Shown: positions 19,196 through 29,081 of the stretch, piece by piece
Position numbering within the stretch: the stretch's first letter is position 1
How the letters are laid out: each line of letters starts with the position of its first letter
NCBI GenBank assembly: GCA_017547245.1
Contig: JAFYQD010000004.1
Location: forward strand, 1 to 39,453
DNA: 39,453 bases
Source: Oscillospiraceae bacterium
GTDB lineage: Bacteria > Bacillota > Clostridia > Oscillospirales > Ruminococcaceae
Reading direction: 5' to 3'
Made by a program: the position numbers and the translations under genes
The notes under the pieces: generated by a model
Databases searched by the model: none
Told to the model about the DNA's origin: nothing
What the model saw: only the letters and a program-made list of their open reading frames with translations

Positions 19196-20455
19196 CTACT
19201 TTTCCTCCTTGATGGCACGCCAATAGGCCTGTGCCGCCTGTTCGATCTTATTTTCGCCATACCTGTAATACACTCTGTCCTTGATGGCATCGGGCAGATA
19301 TTGCTGCTTTACATAGTGGTTGGGATAGCTGTGGGGATATTTATAACCTTGGGCACGGCCAAGTTTTTGCGCTCCTGAATAATGTCCATCCTGCAGATAG
19401 GAAGGAATCGGCCCAGTATTGCCCATCCGTACATCAGCCATTGCGGCATCGATGGCCTCGATGGCACTGTTGGATTTTGGTGCGGTACACATCAGAATGA
19501 CCGCCTCGGCCAACGGCAGCCTTGCTTCGGGCAATCCCAGCTGCAGGGCGCTGTCGATGCAGGATTTTACAATGGATATGGCCTGGGGATAGGCCAGGCC
19601 CACATCTTCGGAAGCCATGACCAACAGCCGGCGGCAGGGCGAAATCAAATCTCCTGCTTCCAACAGACGGGCCAGATAGTGCAGGGCGGCGTTTTCATCC
19701 GAACCGCGCACCGACTTTTGCAGTGCCGAAAGGATGTCGTAATGCTGGTCGGCATCACGGTCGTAACGCATGGCACTGCGCTGGCTTACCGCTTCAACAT
19801 CCTGCAGGGTGATGACACGGGGTTCTCTTCCTGCCGAGGCCAGCCATGCCATTTCAAAGGCATTCAAGGCTTTGCGTACATCGCCGCCGCAGGTGCGTGC
19901 AATGTGGGGCAGCGCCCCTTCTTCGGCTTCTACAGGACCTTTTTCCCTTAGGATAACAAGGGCACGCTCCAAAGCCTTTTCCACATCCTTGGGTTCAAGC
20001 GGTTTGAACTCAAAAACGGTGCTTCGGCTAAGAATAGCGTTATAGACATAAAAATAGGGGTTTTCGGTGGTGGATGCAATCAGGGTAACGGCACCGGTTT
20101 CGATGCATTCCAGCAAAGATTGCTGCTGCTTTTTGTTCAGGTACTGAATTTCGTCCAGATAAAGCAGCACACCGTTGCGGCCGTCGATGGTATCCTGTTG
20201 GGCCACCACATCCTTGATGTCGGCAGTGGAGGCGGTAGTGCCATTGAGATGGCACAGCTTTTTTCCGGCGGTGGCAGCAATAATGCGTGCCACCGTGGTT
20301 TTGCCCACCCCAGAAGGGCCGTAGAAGATCATGTTCGGAATGGTTCCGCCTGCCACAACGCGACGCAGCACACCGCCTTCGGCCAGAATATGTTCCTGCC
20401 CGAAAACGTCATCCAATGTTTGTGGACGCAGTGCCGCCGCCAGCGGTGATGACAT
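19196..20455 (-). CDS. rarA: Replication-associated recombination protein RarA (MgsA)
   Basis: RarA is an AAA+ ATPase of the clamp-loader clade that acts at stalled replication forks. The 419-residue protein has Walker A GPSGVGKTT at residues 46-54, Walker B LLYLDEIQYLNK (D101, E102), the sensor segment ASTTENPYFYV, and the long C-terminal helical and tetramerisation regions with the family YLQDGHYSGAQKLGRAQGY-type stretch. ATG at 20455 follows GGAAGAT. It lies 24 bp after the esterase gene and 2 bp before the HAD gene. Identification is firm because the C-terminal domain separates it from RuvB and DnaX. Confidence 0.94.
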   Translation of the reverse strand: MSSPLAAALRPQTLDDVFGQEHILAEGGVLRRVVAGGTIPNMIFYGPSGVGKTTVARIIAATAGKKLCHLNGTTASTADIKDVVAQQDTIDGRNGVLLYLDEIQYLNKKQQQSLLECIETGAVTLIASTTENPYFYVYNAILSRSTVFEFKPLEPKDVEKALERALVILREKGPVEAEEGALPHIARTCGGDVRKALNAFEMAWLASAGREPRVITLQDVEAVSQRSAMRYDRDADQHYDILSALQKSVRGSDENAALHYLARLLEAGDLISPCRRLLVMASEDVGLAYPQAISIVKSCIDSALQLGLPEARLPLAEAVILMCTAPKSNSAIEAIDAAMADVRMGNTGPIPSYLQDGHYSGAQKLGRAQGYKYPHSYPNHYVKQQYLPDAIKDRVYYRYGENKIEQAAQAYWRAIKEEK

Positions 20456-20479
20456 TATGATCTTCCTTTCTATGTAACA

Positions 20480-21250
20480 TTACTTCTTCAGCAGATGATT
20501 TACGCCGCGTACGATGGCTTCTTCCCAGAAGTTCCAGTCGTGCTTGCCGGGCCATTCGGCATGGGTAAAGTCGATGGGCAGCTTTTCCATGGCTTCCTTG
20601 AACTCGATGTGTTCATCGTACAGTTCATCTTCGGTGCCAACACAGCTGATGATGCGGGGACGCTTTTCTTCGGGCAGCAAAGCGCACTTCTTGGCCAGTT
20701 CAAACAGGTTGTCTTCGTCCTTCAGCTTCAGGTCTGCGCCGAAGATGGAGGGAGCATCCTTGATGCACAGCTCACCGCCCAGTTCAGGGCTGAGGGCATA
20801 GTTGAGGGGATGAATGGTGGAAGACAGACCGGCAGCACCGCCAAAGCGTTCGGGGTTGCGCAGGGCCAGCTTCAGGGCAGCGTAACCACCCATGGAAAGA
20901 CCGGAAGCAAAGGTATCTTCGGGCTTATCGGAAACGCCAAACATCTTGCAAACCAGTTCGGGCAGTTCCTGAGACAGATAGGTGTAGTAGGCAGGGCCAT
21001 GTTCCATATCGGTCCAGAAGCTGCGGCCGCCTTCGGGCATGATAACGGCAATGCCGTTTTCCTTGGTGAAGTTTTCAAGGTTGGTAAAACGCTGCCAACC
21101 GGTGGTGTTCAGCTTCATGCCATGCAGCAGGTACAGAACCTTGCAGGGTTCCTGCTGATTCTTTACAGGGCGGTCATAGGGAAGAATAACGGTCAGACCG
21201 GTATCCATCTGCATTACGCTGGATCTTACGTCGCCACGAAACAGTGCCAT
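20480..21250 (-). CDS. Esterase D / tributyrin-esterase-like alpha/beta hydrolase
   Basis: A 256-residue alpha/beta hydrolase. The oxyanion strand reads YLLHGM (40-45), the nucleophile elbow is GLSMGG (S119), and the likely acid and base are D208 in GTEDELYD and H237 in PGKHDWNFW. This is the esterase D/EstA group, which includes tributyrin, acetyl and feruloyl esterases and S-formylglutathione hydrolases. No signal peptide is present, so it is cytoplasmic. ATG at 21250 has AGGAGG upstream. It lies 38 bp after glyA and 24 bp before rarA; the neighbours do not explain its substrate. Confidence 0.85.
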   Translation of the reverse strand: MALFRGDVRSSVMQMDTGLTVILPYDRPVKNQQEPCKVLYLLHGMKLNTTGWQRFTNLENFTKENGIAVIMPEGGRSFWTDMEHGPAYYTYLSQELPELVCKMFGVSDKPEDTFASGLSMGGYAALKLALRNPERFGGAAGLSSTIHPLNYALSPELGGELCIKDAPSIFGADLKLKDEDNLFELAKKCALLPEEKRPRIISCVGTEDELYDEHIEFKEAMEKLPIDFTHAEWPGKHDWNFWEEAIVRGVNHLLKK

Positions 21251-21288
21251 AATAGTTTCCTCCTGTTTTATCTGAAAGCTTTATTTGT

Positions 21289-22545
21289 TTATTCGTAAAG
21301 GGGATATTTTGCGCAGATGGCGTTCACATCGGCACGCACAGAATCTGCGTTCTTTTCAAAATCTTCGGCAACACGGTTGATGCAGTCGGCAATCATATCC
21401 ATGTCGGTTTCCTTCAGGCCGCGGCTGGTAACGGCAGGAGTGCCCAAACGCACGCCGCTGGTAACAAAGGGACTTTCGGGATCGTTGGGAACAGCATTCT
21501 TGTTGGCGGTGATATATACTTCATCCAACTTGTGTTCCAAATCCTTACCGGTCAGCCCCTTGCTGCGCAGGTCTACCAGCATCAGGTGGTTATCGGTACC
21601 ACCCGAAACCAGATCAAAGCCGCGCTTAAGCAGACCTTCGGCCAATGCTGCGGCATTCTTTTTAACCTGTGCCTGATATGCCTTGAATTCATCGGTAAGA
21701 GCCTCGCCAAAGCAGACGGCCTTGCCGGCAATGACATGCATCAACGGACCGCCCTGGGTGCCGGGGAACACAGCCTTGTTGATGGCCTTGGCATATTCTT
21801 CGTTATTGGTCAGAATCATGCCGCCACGGGGGCCGCGCAGGGTTTTGTGGGTGGTGGTGGTTACCACATCGGCATAAGGAACGGGGCTGATGTGCTGGTC
21901 GGCAGCAACCAAACCGGCAATGTGGGCCATGTCCACCATCAGCAAAGCACCGCATTCATGGGCAATGTCTGCAACGGTCTTAAAGTCGATTTCACGGGGA
22001 TAGGCACTGGCACCTGCCACAATCATCTTGGGCTTGAGCTGTTTTGCCTGTTCCCTCAGAGCCTCATAGTCGATGGTGCCGGTTTCATCGGCAACACCGT
22101 AAGAAGCAAAGTTATAGTACTTGCCCGACATGTTTACGGGAGAACCATGGGTAAGATGACCGCCATGGGCCAAGCTCATACCCAGCACGGTATCGCCGGG
22201 CTGCAGCAATGCAAAGTAAACGGCCAGATTGGCCTGTGCGCCCGAATGAGGCTGAACGTTGGCAAAGCCTGCACCAAACAGCTTTTTGGCACGGTCGATG
22301 GCGATATCTTCCACCACGTCAACACACTGGCAGCCGCCATAGTAACGCCTGCCGGAATAGCCTTCGGCATACTTGTTGGTCAGCACGCTTCCCATAGCGG
22401 CCATAACGGCGGGGGAAACAATGTTTTCCGAGGCAATCAGTTCCAGGTTGCGGCGCTGACGAAACAGTTCCTGTTCCATTGCTGCACCAACTTCAGGGTC
22501 GATATTTTTTACAAAGCCGATGGTATCCAGCATGTTACTGTGCAT
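21289..22545 (-). CDS. glyA: Serine hydroxymethyltransferase
   Basis: GlyA is the PLP enzyme that converts serine and tetrahydrofolate to glycine and methylene-tetrahydrofolate. The 418-residue product carries the PLP lysine K234 in [14 protein letters not shown], the ELIASEN and [13 protein letters not shown] motifs near the N terminus, and PHSGAQAN at 99-106. ATG at 22545 follows GGAGGAG. It has its own promoter although it directly follows purD. The context makes sense: purine synthesis needs glycine (purD) and one-carbon units (purN and AICAR transformylase), both supplied by this enzyme. Confidence 0.97.
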   Translation of the reverse strand: MHSNMLDTIGFVKNIDPEVGAAMEQELFRQRRNLELIASENIVSPAVMAAMGSVLTNKYAEGYSGRRYYGGCQCVDVVEDIAIDRAKKLFGAGFANVQPHSGAQANLAVYFALLQPGDTVLGMSLAHGGHLTHGSPVNMSGKYYNFASYGVADETGTIDYEALREQAKQLKPKMIVAGASAYPREIDFKTVADIAHECGALLMVDMAHIAGLVAADQHISPVPYADVVTTTTHKTLRGPRGGMILTNNEEYAKAINKAVFPGTQGGPLMHVIAGKAVCFGEALTDEFKAYQAQVKKNAAALAEGLLKRGFDLVSGGTDNHLMLVDLRSKGLTGKDLEHKLDEVYITANKNAVPNDPESPFVTSGVRLGTPAVTSRGLKETDMDMIADCINRVAEDFEKNADSVRADVNAICAKYPLYE

Positions 22546-22586
22546 TTCTTTCTCCTCCGGTTTTATTAACGGGATATATCCGATTT

Positions 22587-22615
22587 ATTATATTCCTTTT
22601 TGCCCTCTCCTGCAA
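22587..22615 (-). promoter_or_regulatory. glyA promoter
   Basis: TTGCAG (22610-22615), 17 bp, TATAAT (22587-22592) reads toward glyA. A ten-base palindrome GGATATATCC lies just downstream (22572-22581), close to the expected start point, and could be an operator. The -35 overlaps a small inverted repeat (CCCTCT...AGAGGG). Confidence 0.68.
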
Positions 22616-22640
22616 GAGGGGGAATGTTTCAGGATGGTCG

Positions 22641-22671
22641 GTTTGCCCGGAAGAACCCCTCCCGGGCAAAC
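22641..22671 (-). terminator. Hairpin after purD, possible terminator
   Basis: GTTTGCCCGG (22641-22650) pairs with CCGGGCAAAC (22662-22671) around an 11-base loop, 12 bp past the purD stop. No T-run follows on the minus strand, so it may be a factor-assisted stop, an mRNA end stabiliser or a partial barrier between purD and glyA. Confidence 0.45.
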
Positions 22672-22683
22672 ACTTTTCACACA

Positions 22684-23946
22684 TTATTTGCGTCCAATAT
22701 CCTTGCGGTAATGGGCATTTTCAAAGTGAATTTTTTCAACACCTGCATAGGCCTTGTTCAGGGCATCCTGCAGATTGGAACCCACGGCGGTAACACCCAA
22801 CACACGGCCGCCGCCGGTGCAATAGGTACCGTCCACCAGCTTTGTGCCGGCATGGATCACGGTAACACCTTGTGCCTGACCGTCGGCATCCAGACCGCTG
22901 ATGGGCAGACCGGTGGGGTATTTGCCGGGATAGCCGCCGCTGGCCATAACAACACAGGCGGCTGCGCCGTTGTTCCACTTGATATCAAGGCTGTCCAGCT
23001 TTTCTGCATGGATAGCCAGCATGATTTCCATCAGATCGCTTTCCAGCAGGGGCAGCACAACCTGAGTTTCGGGATCGCCAAAACGGCAGTTGTATTCAAT
23101 AACCTTGGGACCCTTGGGGGTAAGCATCAGCCCAAAGTAAAGACAGCCCTTGAAGGGACGGCCCTCGCTGTTCATGGCCTCGATGGTGGGCTTGAAGATG
23201 GTCTCAACGCATTCGGCAGCCACCTCGGGGGTGTAATGGGGGTTGGGGGCAATGGTGCCCATGCCGCCGGTGTTGGGGCCCTGGTCATTGTCATATACAC
23301 GCTTGTGGTCCATGGAAGAGACCATGGGACAGAAGGTTTTGCCGTCGGTAAAGCAAAGCACCGAAACCTCGGGGCCGGTCAGGAATTCTTCCACGACCAC
23401 ATGGTCGCCCGACTTGCCAAAAATCTTATCTTCCATAATGGAAGAAATACCGGCCTTGGCTTCTTCCAGATTCTGAGCAATGATAACACCCTTGCCCAAA
23501 GCCAGACCATCGGCCTTGATAACAGCAGGAAAACTATCCTGTGCAACGATGTAGTCCAGCACCTTGGCGGGGTCATCAAACACTTCGTAACCAGCGGTGG
23601 GAATGCCGTACTTCTTCATCAGGTTTTTGGAAAAAACCTTGCTGCCTTCGATGGCGGCAGCCTTTGCGGTGGGACCAAAGGTCTTGATGCCTTCGGCTTC
23701 CATGGCATCCACCATACCCAAAACCAGAGGGTCATCGGGAGCAACCACGCAAAAATCGATTTTATTCTCTTTGGCACAAGCCACCATGCCTTCAATGTCG
23801 GTAGCCTTTACAGCCAGACAGGTAGCATCGGCCGAAATGCCGCCGTTGCCGGGGGCACAGAATAATTCGGTAACAAGGGGGCTTTCTTTCAGCTTTCGGA
23901 TCAGAGTGTGTTCACGTCCGCCCGAACCTACGACCAAAACTCTCAT
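22684..23946 (-). CDS. purD: Phosphoribosylamine-glycine ligase (GAR synthetase)
   Basis: PurD joins phosphoribosylamine, glycine and ATP to make GAR, the second step of purine synthesis. The 420-residue protein begins MRVLVVGSGGREHTL, the family N-terminal signature, and shows the ATP-grasp core with the RFGDPETQVVLPLL motif near residue 280 and the C-terminal ASGGYPGKYPTG stretch. Length is normal. It is the last gene of the purE-purD run, 24 bp after the AICAR transformylase gene. ATG at 23946 follows AAGGAGCAAAAAC. Confidence 0.96.
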   Translation of the reverse strand: MRVLVVGSGGREHTLIRKLKESPLVTELFCAPGNGGISADATCLAVKATDIEGMVACAKENKIDFCVVAPDDPLVLGMVDAMEAEGIKTFGPTAKAAAIEGSKVFSKNLMKKYGIPTAGYEVFDDPAKVLDYIVAQDSFPAVIKADGLALGKGVIIAQNLEEAKAGISSIMEDKIFGKSGDHVVVEEFLTGPEVSVLCFTDGKTFCPMVSSMDHKRVYDNDQGPNTGGMGTIAPNPHYTPEVAAECVETIFKPTIEAMNSEGRPFKGCLYFGLMLTPKGPKVIEYNCRFGDPETQVVLPLLESDLMEIMLAIHAEKLDSLDIKWNNGAAACVVMASGGYPGKYPTGLPISGLDADGQAQGVTVIHAGTKLVDGTYCTGGGRVLGVTAVGSNLQDALNKAYAGVEKIHFENAHYRKDIGRK

Positions 23947-23970
23947 GTTTTTGCTCCTTATATGGATGGA

Positions 23971-25146
23971 TTAGTGGTGGAACAGGCGAATGCCGGTAAA
24001 GGCCATAGCCATATTGTACTTGTTGCAGGTTTCAATTACGTTGTCATCACGAATGGAGCCGCCGGGCTGGGCAATATAGGCAACGCCGCTGCGCTTTGCA
24101 CGTTCAATGTTGTCGCCAAAGGGGAAGAAAGCGTCGGAACCCAGAGCAACACCTTCCATGGTGTTCAGCCATGCACGCTTTTCCTCACGGGTCAGGGGTG
24201 CAGGGCATTCGGTAAAGAACATCTGCCACATACCGTCGGCCAGAACATCCATATAGTCATCCGAGATGTAAACATCAATGGTGTTGTCACGGTCGGGACG
24301 GCGGATATCAGCCTTGAAGGGCAGGTTGAGAACTTTTTCGTGCTGACGCAGGAACCAGTTGTCGGCCTTGTTGCCGGCCAGACGGGTGCAGTGAACACGG
24401 CTCTGCTGGCCTGCGCCAACACCGATGACCTGGCCGCCCTTGGCATAGCAGACCGAGTTGGACTGGGTGTACTTGAGGGTGATGAGGGCAATGACAAGAT
24501 CACGCTTGGCCTCGTCGCTCATTTCCTTGTTTTCGGTTACAATGTTGCCCAGCATTTCGGCATCAATTTTCAGTTCGTTTCTGCCCTGTTCAAATGTAAT
24601 GCCGAAAACATCCTTGTGTTCCACAGGTGCGGGAACATAGTTGGGGTCAATTTTAACCACGTTATAGGTGCCCTTGCGCTTGGTCTTCAGGATTTCCAGC
24701 GCTTCGGGGGTATAGTCAGGGGCAATAACACCGTCGGATACTTCGCGGGCCAGATAGGCAGCGGTTTCCTTATCGCAGGTGCGGGAAAGGGCAACCCAGT
24801 CGCCATAGCTGGACATACGGTCGGCACCACGGGCGCGGACATAGGCGGCCGACATATCGCTCATGGGCAGGCCTTCCACAAAGTAGATCTTTTCTTCCAC
24901 TTCGGTAAGGGGGGTGCCAACGGCGGCGCCGGCAGGACTTACATGCTTGAAGGAAGCAGCACTGGGCAGACCGGTGGCGGCATCCAGTTCCTTTACCAGC
25001 TGCCAGCTGTTGAAAGCATCGAGAAAGTTGATAAAGCCGGGTTTGCCGTTAAGTACTTCAATAGGCAGTGTTCCCTCTTTCATAAAAATCTTAGAGGGTT
25101 TCTGGTTGGGGTTACAGCCGTATTTCAGTTCCAGTTCTTTAGCCAT
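23971..25146 (-). CDS. Stand-alone AICAR formyltransferase (PurH C-terminal activity only)
   Basis: This enzyme transfers a formyl group from 10-formyl-tetrahydrofolate to AICAR to give FAICAR. From the ATG at 25146 the protein is 391 residues (MAKELELKYGCNPNQKPSKIF), with the catalytic Lys-His pair K67-H68 in ASFKHVSPAGAAVG. It has no MGS-like IMP cyclohydrolase domain at its N terminus, unlike the usual ~510-residue bifunctional PurH. The ATG has GGAGG nine bases upstream; the longer reading to 25266 would overlap the IMP cyclohydrolase gene and carry an unrelated leader, so I reject it. The neighbouring PurO-type gene supplies the missing last step. Confidence 0.92.
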   Translation of the reverse strand: MAKELELKYGCNPNQKPSKIFMKEGTLPIEVLNGKPGFINFLDAFNSWQLVKELDAATGLPSAASFKHVSPAGAAVGTPLTEVEEKIYFVEGLPMSDMSAAYVRARGADRMSSYGDWVALSRTCDKETAAYLAREVSDGVIAPDYTPEALEILKTKRKGTYNVVKIDPNYVPAPVEHKDVFGITFEQGRNELKIDAEMLGNIVTENKEMSDEAKRDLVIALITLKYTQSNSVCYAKGGQVIGVGAGQQSRVHCTRLAGNKADNWFLRQHEKVLNLPFKADIRRPDRDNTIDVYISDDYMDVLADGMWQMFFTECPAPLTREEKRAWLNTMEGVALGSDAFFPFGDNIERAKRSGVAYIAQPGGSIRDDNVIETCNKYNMAMAFTGIRLFHH

Positions 25147-25163
25147 TGTCCGTTTCCTCCTGA

Positions 25164-25868
25164 TCAGTTGTTTTTGTTGATGATTCGGGTTTCGGTTGCG
25201 CCGGTGGCCAGGTCGATATAACGGGTAAACAGCGATACCTTGTTGTCGGCATTCAGGCTGTTCCATACCAGTTCGGTAAATTCGTCAATATTGCCGCTGA
25301 TGGCAACCTGTTCGGGTTCGCCTTCAAAGGAAGGAATGGGATTGCCGTCGCAGCGGTAGGTATGAATGAAGTGACCCTGACCTGCCAAAGTGTCGGAATA
25401 TTCAAAGAAGTAGCGGCGGGCGCTGGCAGAGTTGCCGTCAGCACTCTTCAGGATAGACAGACGATAGTCACCGTTGGGCAGCACAATGCCAGAAATTCTG
25501 GGGGTAAAGTTGGGGTCATCGGGTTCAAAGGTGCGGCTGCGCAGAGAATCTTCAAAGGTTTTGCCCTCTGCCATAAAGTCATAGATGGTGTCGGTCTGGT
25601 CACCGTTGGTAACGATGGTGACATCGTTCAGCACACGCACGGGAGCGTAGATGATCAGAGAAGGATCCTTCATCTTGGAAGGGTCGTGAGCCTGGGTGCG
25701 GATGCCCTGGCCTTCTTCTACAAACACACGGTTACGGCTGTTTTCGCTGCGGCCCATGATGAAATAGGCAATAACGGCCTTGGCACCGTCTTCGGTACGG
25801 CCCAGCACGATGCCGCGACCGGGATAAGCGTTCTGTTCCAGCAATTCTTTCAGTACAAACTGAGGCAT
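25164..25868 (-). CDS. purO: IMP cyclohydrolase, archaeal PurO type
   Basis: The protein matches the PurO/IMP_cyclohyd family, which closes FAICAR to IMP in many archaea and in some clostridia. From the ATG at 25868 it is 234 residues. It starts MPQFVLKELLEQNAYPGRG and continues with GIVLGRTEDG and a YFIMGRSENSRNRVF stretch, resembling the PurO N-terminal pattern, and it shows no MGS-like domain. A GGGGA ribosome-binding site precedes the ATG; the upstream reading to 25916 adds an asparagine-rich leader and is less likely. It lies between purN and the transformylase in an unbroken purine operon, which supports the role strongly. Confidence 0.87.
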   Translation of the reverse strand: MPQFVLKELLEQNAYPGRGIVLGRTEDGAKAVIAYFIMGRSENSRNRVFVEEGQGIRTQAHDPSKMKDPSLIIYAPVRVLNDVTIVTNGDQTDTIYDFMAEGKTFEDSLRSRTFEPDDPNFTPRISGIVLPNGDYRLSILKSADGNSASARRYFFEYSDTLAGQGHFIHTYRCDGNPIPSFEGEPEQVAISGNIDEFTELVWNSLNADNKVSLFTRYIDLATGATETRIINKNN

Positions 25869-25931
25869 TTTTATAGTCCCCTTTCGGTTATTGTTATTAA
25901 ACGGTGTAATATTCACACCGGCTTATGGTAC

Positions 25932-26537
25932 TTATTTGATTTCGCCGCTGCACCACATGGCCACGGCCTTGGGAAGAATGATCCATTCGGCTTCCACCAT
26001 CACACGCTTCTGCAGAGTTTCGGCAGTATCTTCGGGCAGGATGTCTACAGCCTTCTGCAGTATGATTTGTCCGCCGTCAGGAATTTCGTTGACAAAATGT
26101 ACGGTTGCACCGGTCACCTTTACGCCATATTCCAACGCAGCCTCGTGCACCCTAAGGCCATAAAAGCCTTCGCCGCAGAAGGAAGGAATCAGGGCCGGAT
26201 GAACATTGATGATGCGCCGTGCAAAGGTATCGGTAACCTTCTGTCCAAGAATGGAAAGGAACCCGGCCAGCACAATCAGGTCAATTTTTTCTTCCTGCAA
26301 AGTTTTGATCAAAGCATCATCAAAGGCTTCGGCTCCACCCAAGGCCTTGCGGGAAAGCACCATGTGCTTGATTCCGGCTTTTTCGGCGCGCTGCAGAGCG
26401 TAGGCCTTGTCGTTGGAGGCAATGACCAGCACGATTTCGCCTTCGGGGTTCTCCCCTCTCTGCTGGGCATCAATAAGCGCCTGCAGATTGGTTCCGCCGC
26501 CCGAAACAAGAACGGCAATGCGTTTCTTTTCAGCCAT
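25932..26537 (-). CDS. purN: Phosphoribosylglycinamide formyltransferase
   Basis: PurN transfers a formyl group from 10-formyl-tetrahydrofolate to GAR. The 201-residue protein has GGGTNLQ at residues 13-19 for phosphate binding and the catalytic trio N111, H113 (NVHPALIPSF) and D154 (IPDGG). These match the Asn-His-Asp set of the E. coli enzyme. The usual KG after the PSF segment reads CGEGFYG here, a mild variant. It follows purM by 12 bp and precedes the PurO-type gene. Confidence 0.95.
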   Translation of the reverse strand: MAEKKRIAVLVSGGGTNLQALIDAQQRGENPEGEIVLVIASNDKAYALQRAEKAGIKHMVLSRKALGGAEAFDDALIKTLQEEKIDLIVLAGFLSILGQKVTDTFARRIINVHPALIPSFCGEGFYGLRVHEAALEYGVKVTGATVHFVNEIPDGGQIILQKAVDILPEDTAETLQKRVMVEAEWIILPKAVAMWCSGEIK

Positions 26538-26549
26538 AGCGGTTACTCC

Positions 26550-27593
26550 TTACTTGATGACGATTTCACGGTCGCCATCTTCAATATGACCCAGAATGTA
26601 GGCCTCTTCCCCATTCTGCTTCAGCAGTTCCAAAGCCTTGTCGGCATCTTCCCGGGCAACCACCAGACACATACCCACACCCATGTTGAAGGTGTTGAAC
26701 ATATCCCGTTCGGGAATATTGCCTTCACGGGCAATCAGGTCAAAGATGGGCAGCACCCTGACAGCCGACTTTTCAACAACTGCCTTTTTATCCTTGGGCA
26801 GACAGCGGGGAATGTTTTCATAAAAGCCACCGCCGGTGATGTGGGAAATGCTCTTTACATTGACGCCTGCGTCCAGCACAGCCATAACGGGCTTTACATA
26901 GATGCGTGTGGGGGTCAGCAGGGTTTCGCCCAAAGTGGCTCCGCCCAGCTCTTCGTTAAAGCGGTCCAGTGGTTTTTCACCAATGCCGAACACCTTGCGC
27001 ACCAGCGAAAAGCCGTTGGAATGCACACCGGTGGAGGGCAGCGCAATGATGATATCGCCGGCAGCCACATTTTCGGGATTGAGGATTTTTTCTTCATCCA
27101 CAATACCCACGGCAAAACCGGCCAGATCATATTCATCCTCAGGATAGAACCCGGGCATTTCGGCAGTTTCGCCGCCAATCAAAGCGGCACCCGACTGCAC
27201 GCAGCCCTCAGCCACGCCCGAAACGATTTGGGCAACACGCTCGGGAATGTTTTTGCCCACGGCAACATAGTCCAAAAAGAACAGTGGACGAGCACCGGCA
27301 CAAACAATATCATTGACACACATGGCAACACAGTCGATGCCTACGGTATCATGTTTATCCTGCAGAAAAGCCAGTTTCAGCTTGGTGCCTACACCGTCGG
27401 TGCCCGAAACCAATACAGGCTTTTTCATTCCCCCAACAGGAGGGGCAAACAGGCCGCCAAAACCGCCGATGGCCGACATAACTCCGGGCACTGCGGTACG
27501 GGCAACATGGCCTTTCATCAGTTCAACTGCCTTATATCCGGCGGTTACATCAACACCCGCCGCTTTATAGCTGTCACTAAAGCTCTTTTCCAT
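26550..27593 (-). CDS. purM: Phosphoribosylformylglycinamidine cyclo-ligase (AIR synthetase)
   Basis: PurM closes FGAM to AIR using ATP. From the ATG at 27593 the protein is 347 residues, normal for the family, and starts [20 protein letters not shown]. The signature [14 protein letters not shown] lies at residues 63-76, [15 protein letters not shown] at 87-101 and the [11 protein letters not shown] block follows. GGAGG lies five bases before this ATG. The longer upstream reading overlaps purF and begins with an unrelated sequence, so I reject it. It is 16 bp after purF. Confidence 0.96.
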   Translation of the reverse strand: MEKSFSDSYKAAGVDVTAGYKAVELMKGHVARTAVPGVMSAIGGFGGLFAPPVGGMKKPVLVSGTDGVGTKLKLAFLQDKHDTVGIDCVAMCVNDIVCAGARPLFFLDYVAVGKNIPERVAQIVSGVAEGCVQSGAALIGGETAEMPGFYPEDEYDLAGFAVGIVDEEKILNPENVAAGDIIIALPSTGVHSNGFSLVRKVFGIGEKPLDRFNEELGGATLGETLLTPTRIYVKPVMAVLDAGVNVKSISHITGGGFYENIPRCLPKDKKAVVEKSAVRVLPIFDLIAREGNIPERDMFNTFNMGVGMCLVVAREDADKALELLKQNGEEAYILGHIEDGDREIVIK

Positions 27594-27609
27594 TTGTTCC
27601 TCCGTCTTT

Positions 27610-29052
27610 TTACTTCTGAGTGTATTTCTGTTTAGCTTCGTGCGGGAGGGCGCTTTCAAACTTGTTGGGGCCATGTTCGCCGGGCACCGGTATGGGATAT
27701 TCTCCGGTAAAACAGCCAACGCAGTATTCACAGTTTGACTTTTCGGCCACACGCTTGATACCCTCAAGGCTGAGGTAACCCAATGTATCAGCACCGATTT
27801 TCTGTCTGATTTCTTCCACCGACATCTGGCAAGCAATCAGATTCTTTTTGCTGCTGACATCGGTGCCGAAATAGCATACATCAATAAAGGGAGGCGAAGA
27901 AAGACGCATATGCACTTCTTTGGCACCTGCTTCACGCAGCAGGCTGACAATACGGGCGCTGGTGGTGCCGCGAACAATCGAGTCATCCACCAGAATAACA
28001 CGCTTGCCTTCCACAGTGTGGGCAAGGGCATTCAGCTTGATGCGCACCGATTTTTCACGCTGGCTTTGGGAAGGCTGAATAAAGGTTCTGCCCACATAAC
28101 GGTTTTTGATAAAACCAACACCGTAAGGAATGCCCGATTCACGGGAATAGCCCAAAGCAGCATCCAACCCCGAGTCGGGAACACCGATGACCACATCGGC
28201 CTCAACGGGATGTTCCTGAGCCAGAATAGCACCGGCCTTAAGGCGGGCTTCGTGCACACTGATTCCTTCAATGACCGAGTCGGGACGGGCGTTGTAAACA
28301 AATTCAAACACGCACATATTGCATTTGCCGCCGCAGTGGCTGCGGATGCTGCGCACACCGTTGGGGTCGCAGACAACAATTTCGCCCGGTTCGATGTCAC
28401 GCACAAAGGCAGCGCCAATGCTGTCAAGGGCGCAGCTTTCGGAAGCAAAGATAATCTTTTCGCCCATGCGGCCCATGCAAAGAGGACGGAAGCCGTTGGG
28501 GTCACGGGCAGCAATCAGCTTCTGCGGTGACATAACAATCATGGAATAGGCACCCTTCAGACGGTCCATTGCGCCTTCAATGGCCAGCTCAATGGAGGTA
28601 TGGTGCAGACGTTCGCTGGTGATGATGTAAGAGATTACTTCACTGTAGTTGGTGGTGTGAAAAATGGCACCGTTCAGTTCCAACTCCTCACGCAGTTCCT
28701 TTGCATTGGTCAGGGCACCGTTGTGGGCCAAAACCATGCTGCCCTTGATGTGGCGGACCACCAGAGGCTGTGCATCGCTGCGGGTAACCTTTCCCGAACT
28801 GGAATAGCGCACATGACCTACAGCCATCTGGCCAAGTCCCAGTTTTTCCAACGCTTCACGGTGGAAAACATCGGGAACAAGCCCCACATCCTTGTGAACA
28901 GCGATAACGCCATCATGGTTTACCGCAATACCGCAGCTTTCCTGTCCACGGTGCTGCAGCGCATAAAGCGCCATATAAGCTTCGGAAGCTACGTCGTACT
29001 CGGTTGGACTCCAAATGCCGAACACACCGCATTCTTCATGAATATGCTTCAT
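27610..29052 (-). CDS. purF: Amidophosphoribosyltransferase
   Basis: PurF makes phosphoribosylamine from PRPP and glutamine, the committed step. The 480-residue protein begins [15 protein letters not shown]8 would be the N-terminal nucleophile after removal of a short propeptide, as in the Bacillus-type enzyme. The glutaminase domain follows ([18 protein letters not shown]), then the phosphoribosyltransferase domain with the PRPP loop [14 protein letters not shown] around residue 350. Cysteines in [11 protein letters not shown] and SNCEYCVGC fit the [4Fe-4S] cluster of that class. It is 29 bp after purC, with a weak GGGTGAT ribosome-binding site. Confidence 0.97.
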   Translation of the reverse strand: MKHIHEECGVFGIWSPTEYDVASEAYMALYALQHRGQESCGIAVNHDGVIAVHKDVGLVPDVFHREALEKLGLGQMAVGHVRYSSSGKVTRSDAQPLVVRHIKGSMVLAHNGALTNAKELREELELNGAIFHTTNYSEVISYIITSERLHHTSIELAIEGAMDRLKGAYSMIVMSPQKLIAARDPNGFRPLCMGRMGEKIIFASESCALDSIGAAFVRDIEPGEIVVCDPNGVRSIRSHCGGKCNMCVFEFVYNARPDSVIEGISVHEARLKAGAILAQEHPVEADVVIGVPDSGLDAALGYSRESGIPYGVGFIKNRYVGRTFIQPSQSQREKSVRIKLNALAHTVEGKRVILVDDSIVRGTTSARIVSLLREAGAKEVHMRLSSPPFIDVCYFGTDVSSKKNLIACQMSVEEIRQKIGADTLGYLSLEGIKRVAEKSNCEYCVGCFTGEYPIPVPGEHGPNKFESALPHEAKQKYTQK

Positions 29053-29081
29053 ATGTAAATCACCCGTTAGGTTAAGTTATT

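Noticed and set aside
25147-25266. N-terminal extension of the AICAR transformylase
   Set aside because: It overlaps the IMP cyclohydrolase gene, has no family similarity, and a good ribosome-binding site marks the ATG at 25146.
27594-27836. N-terminal extension of purM
   Set aside because: It lies inside purF and is unrelated to PurM; the ATG at 27593 has GGAGG five bases upstream.
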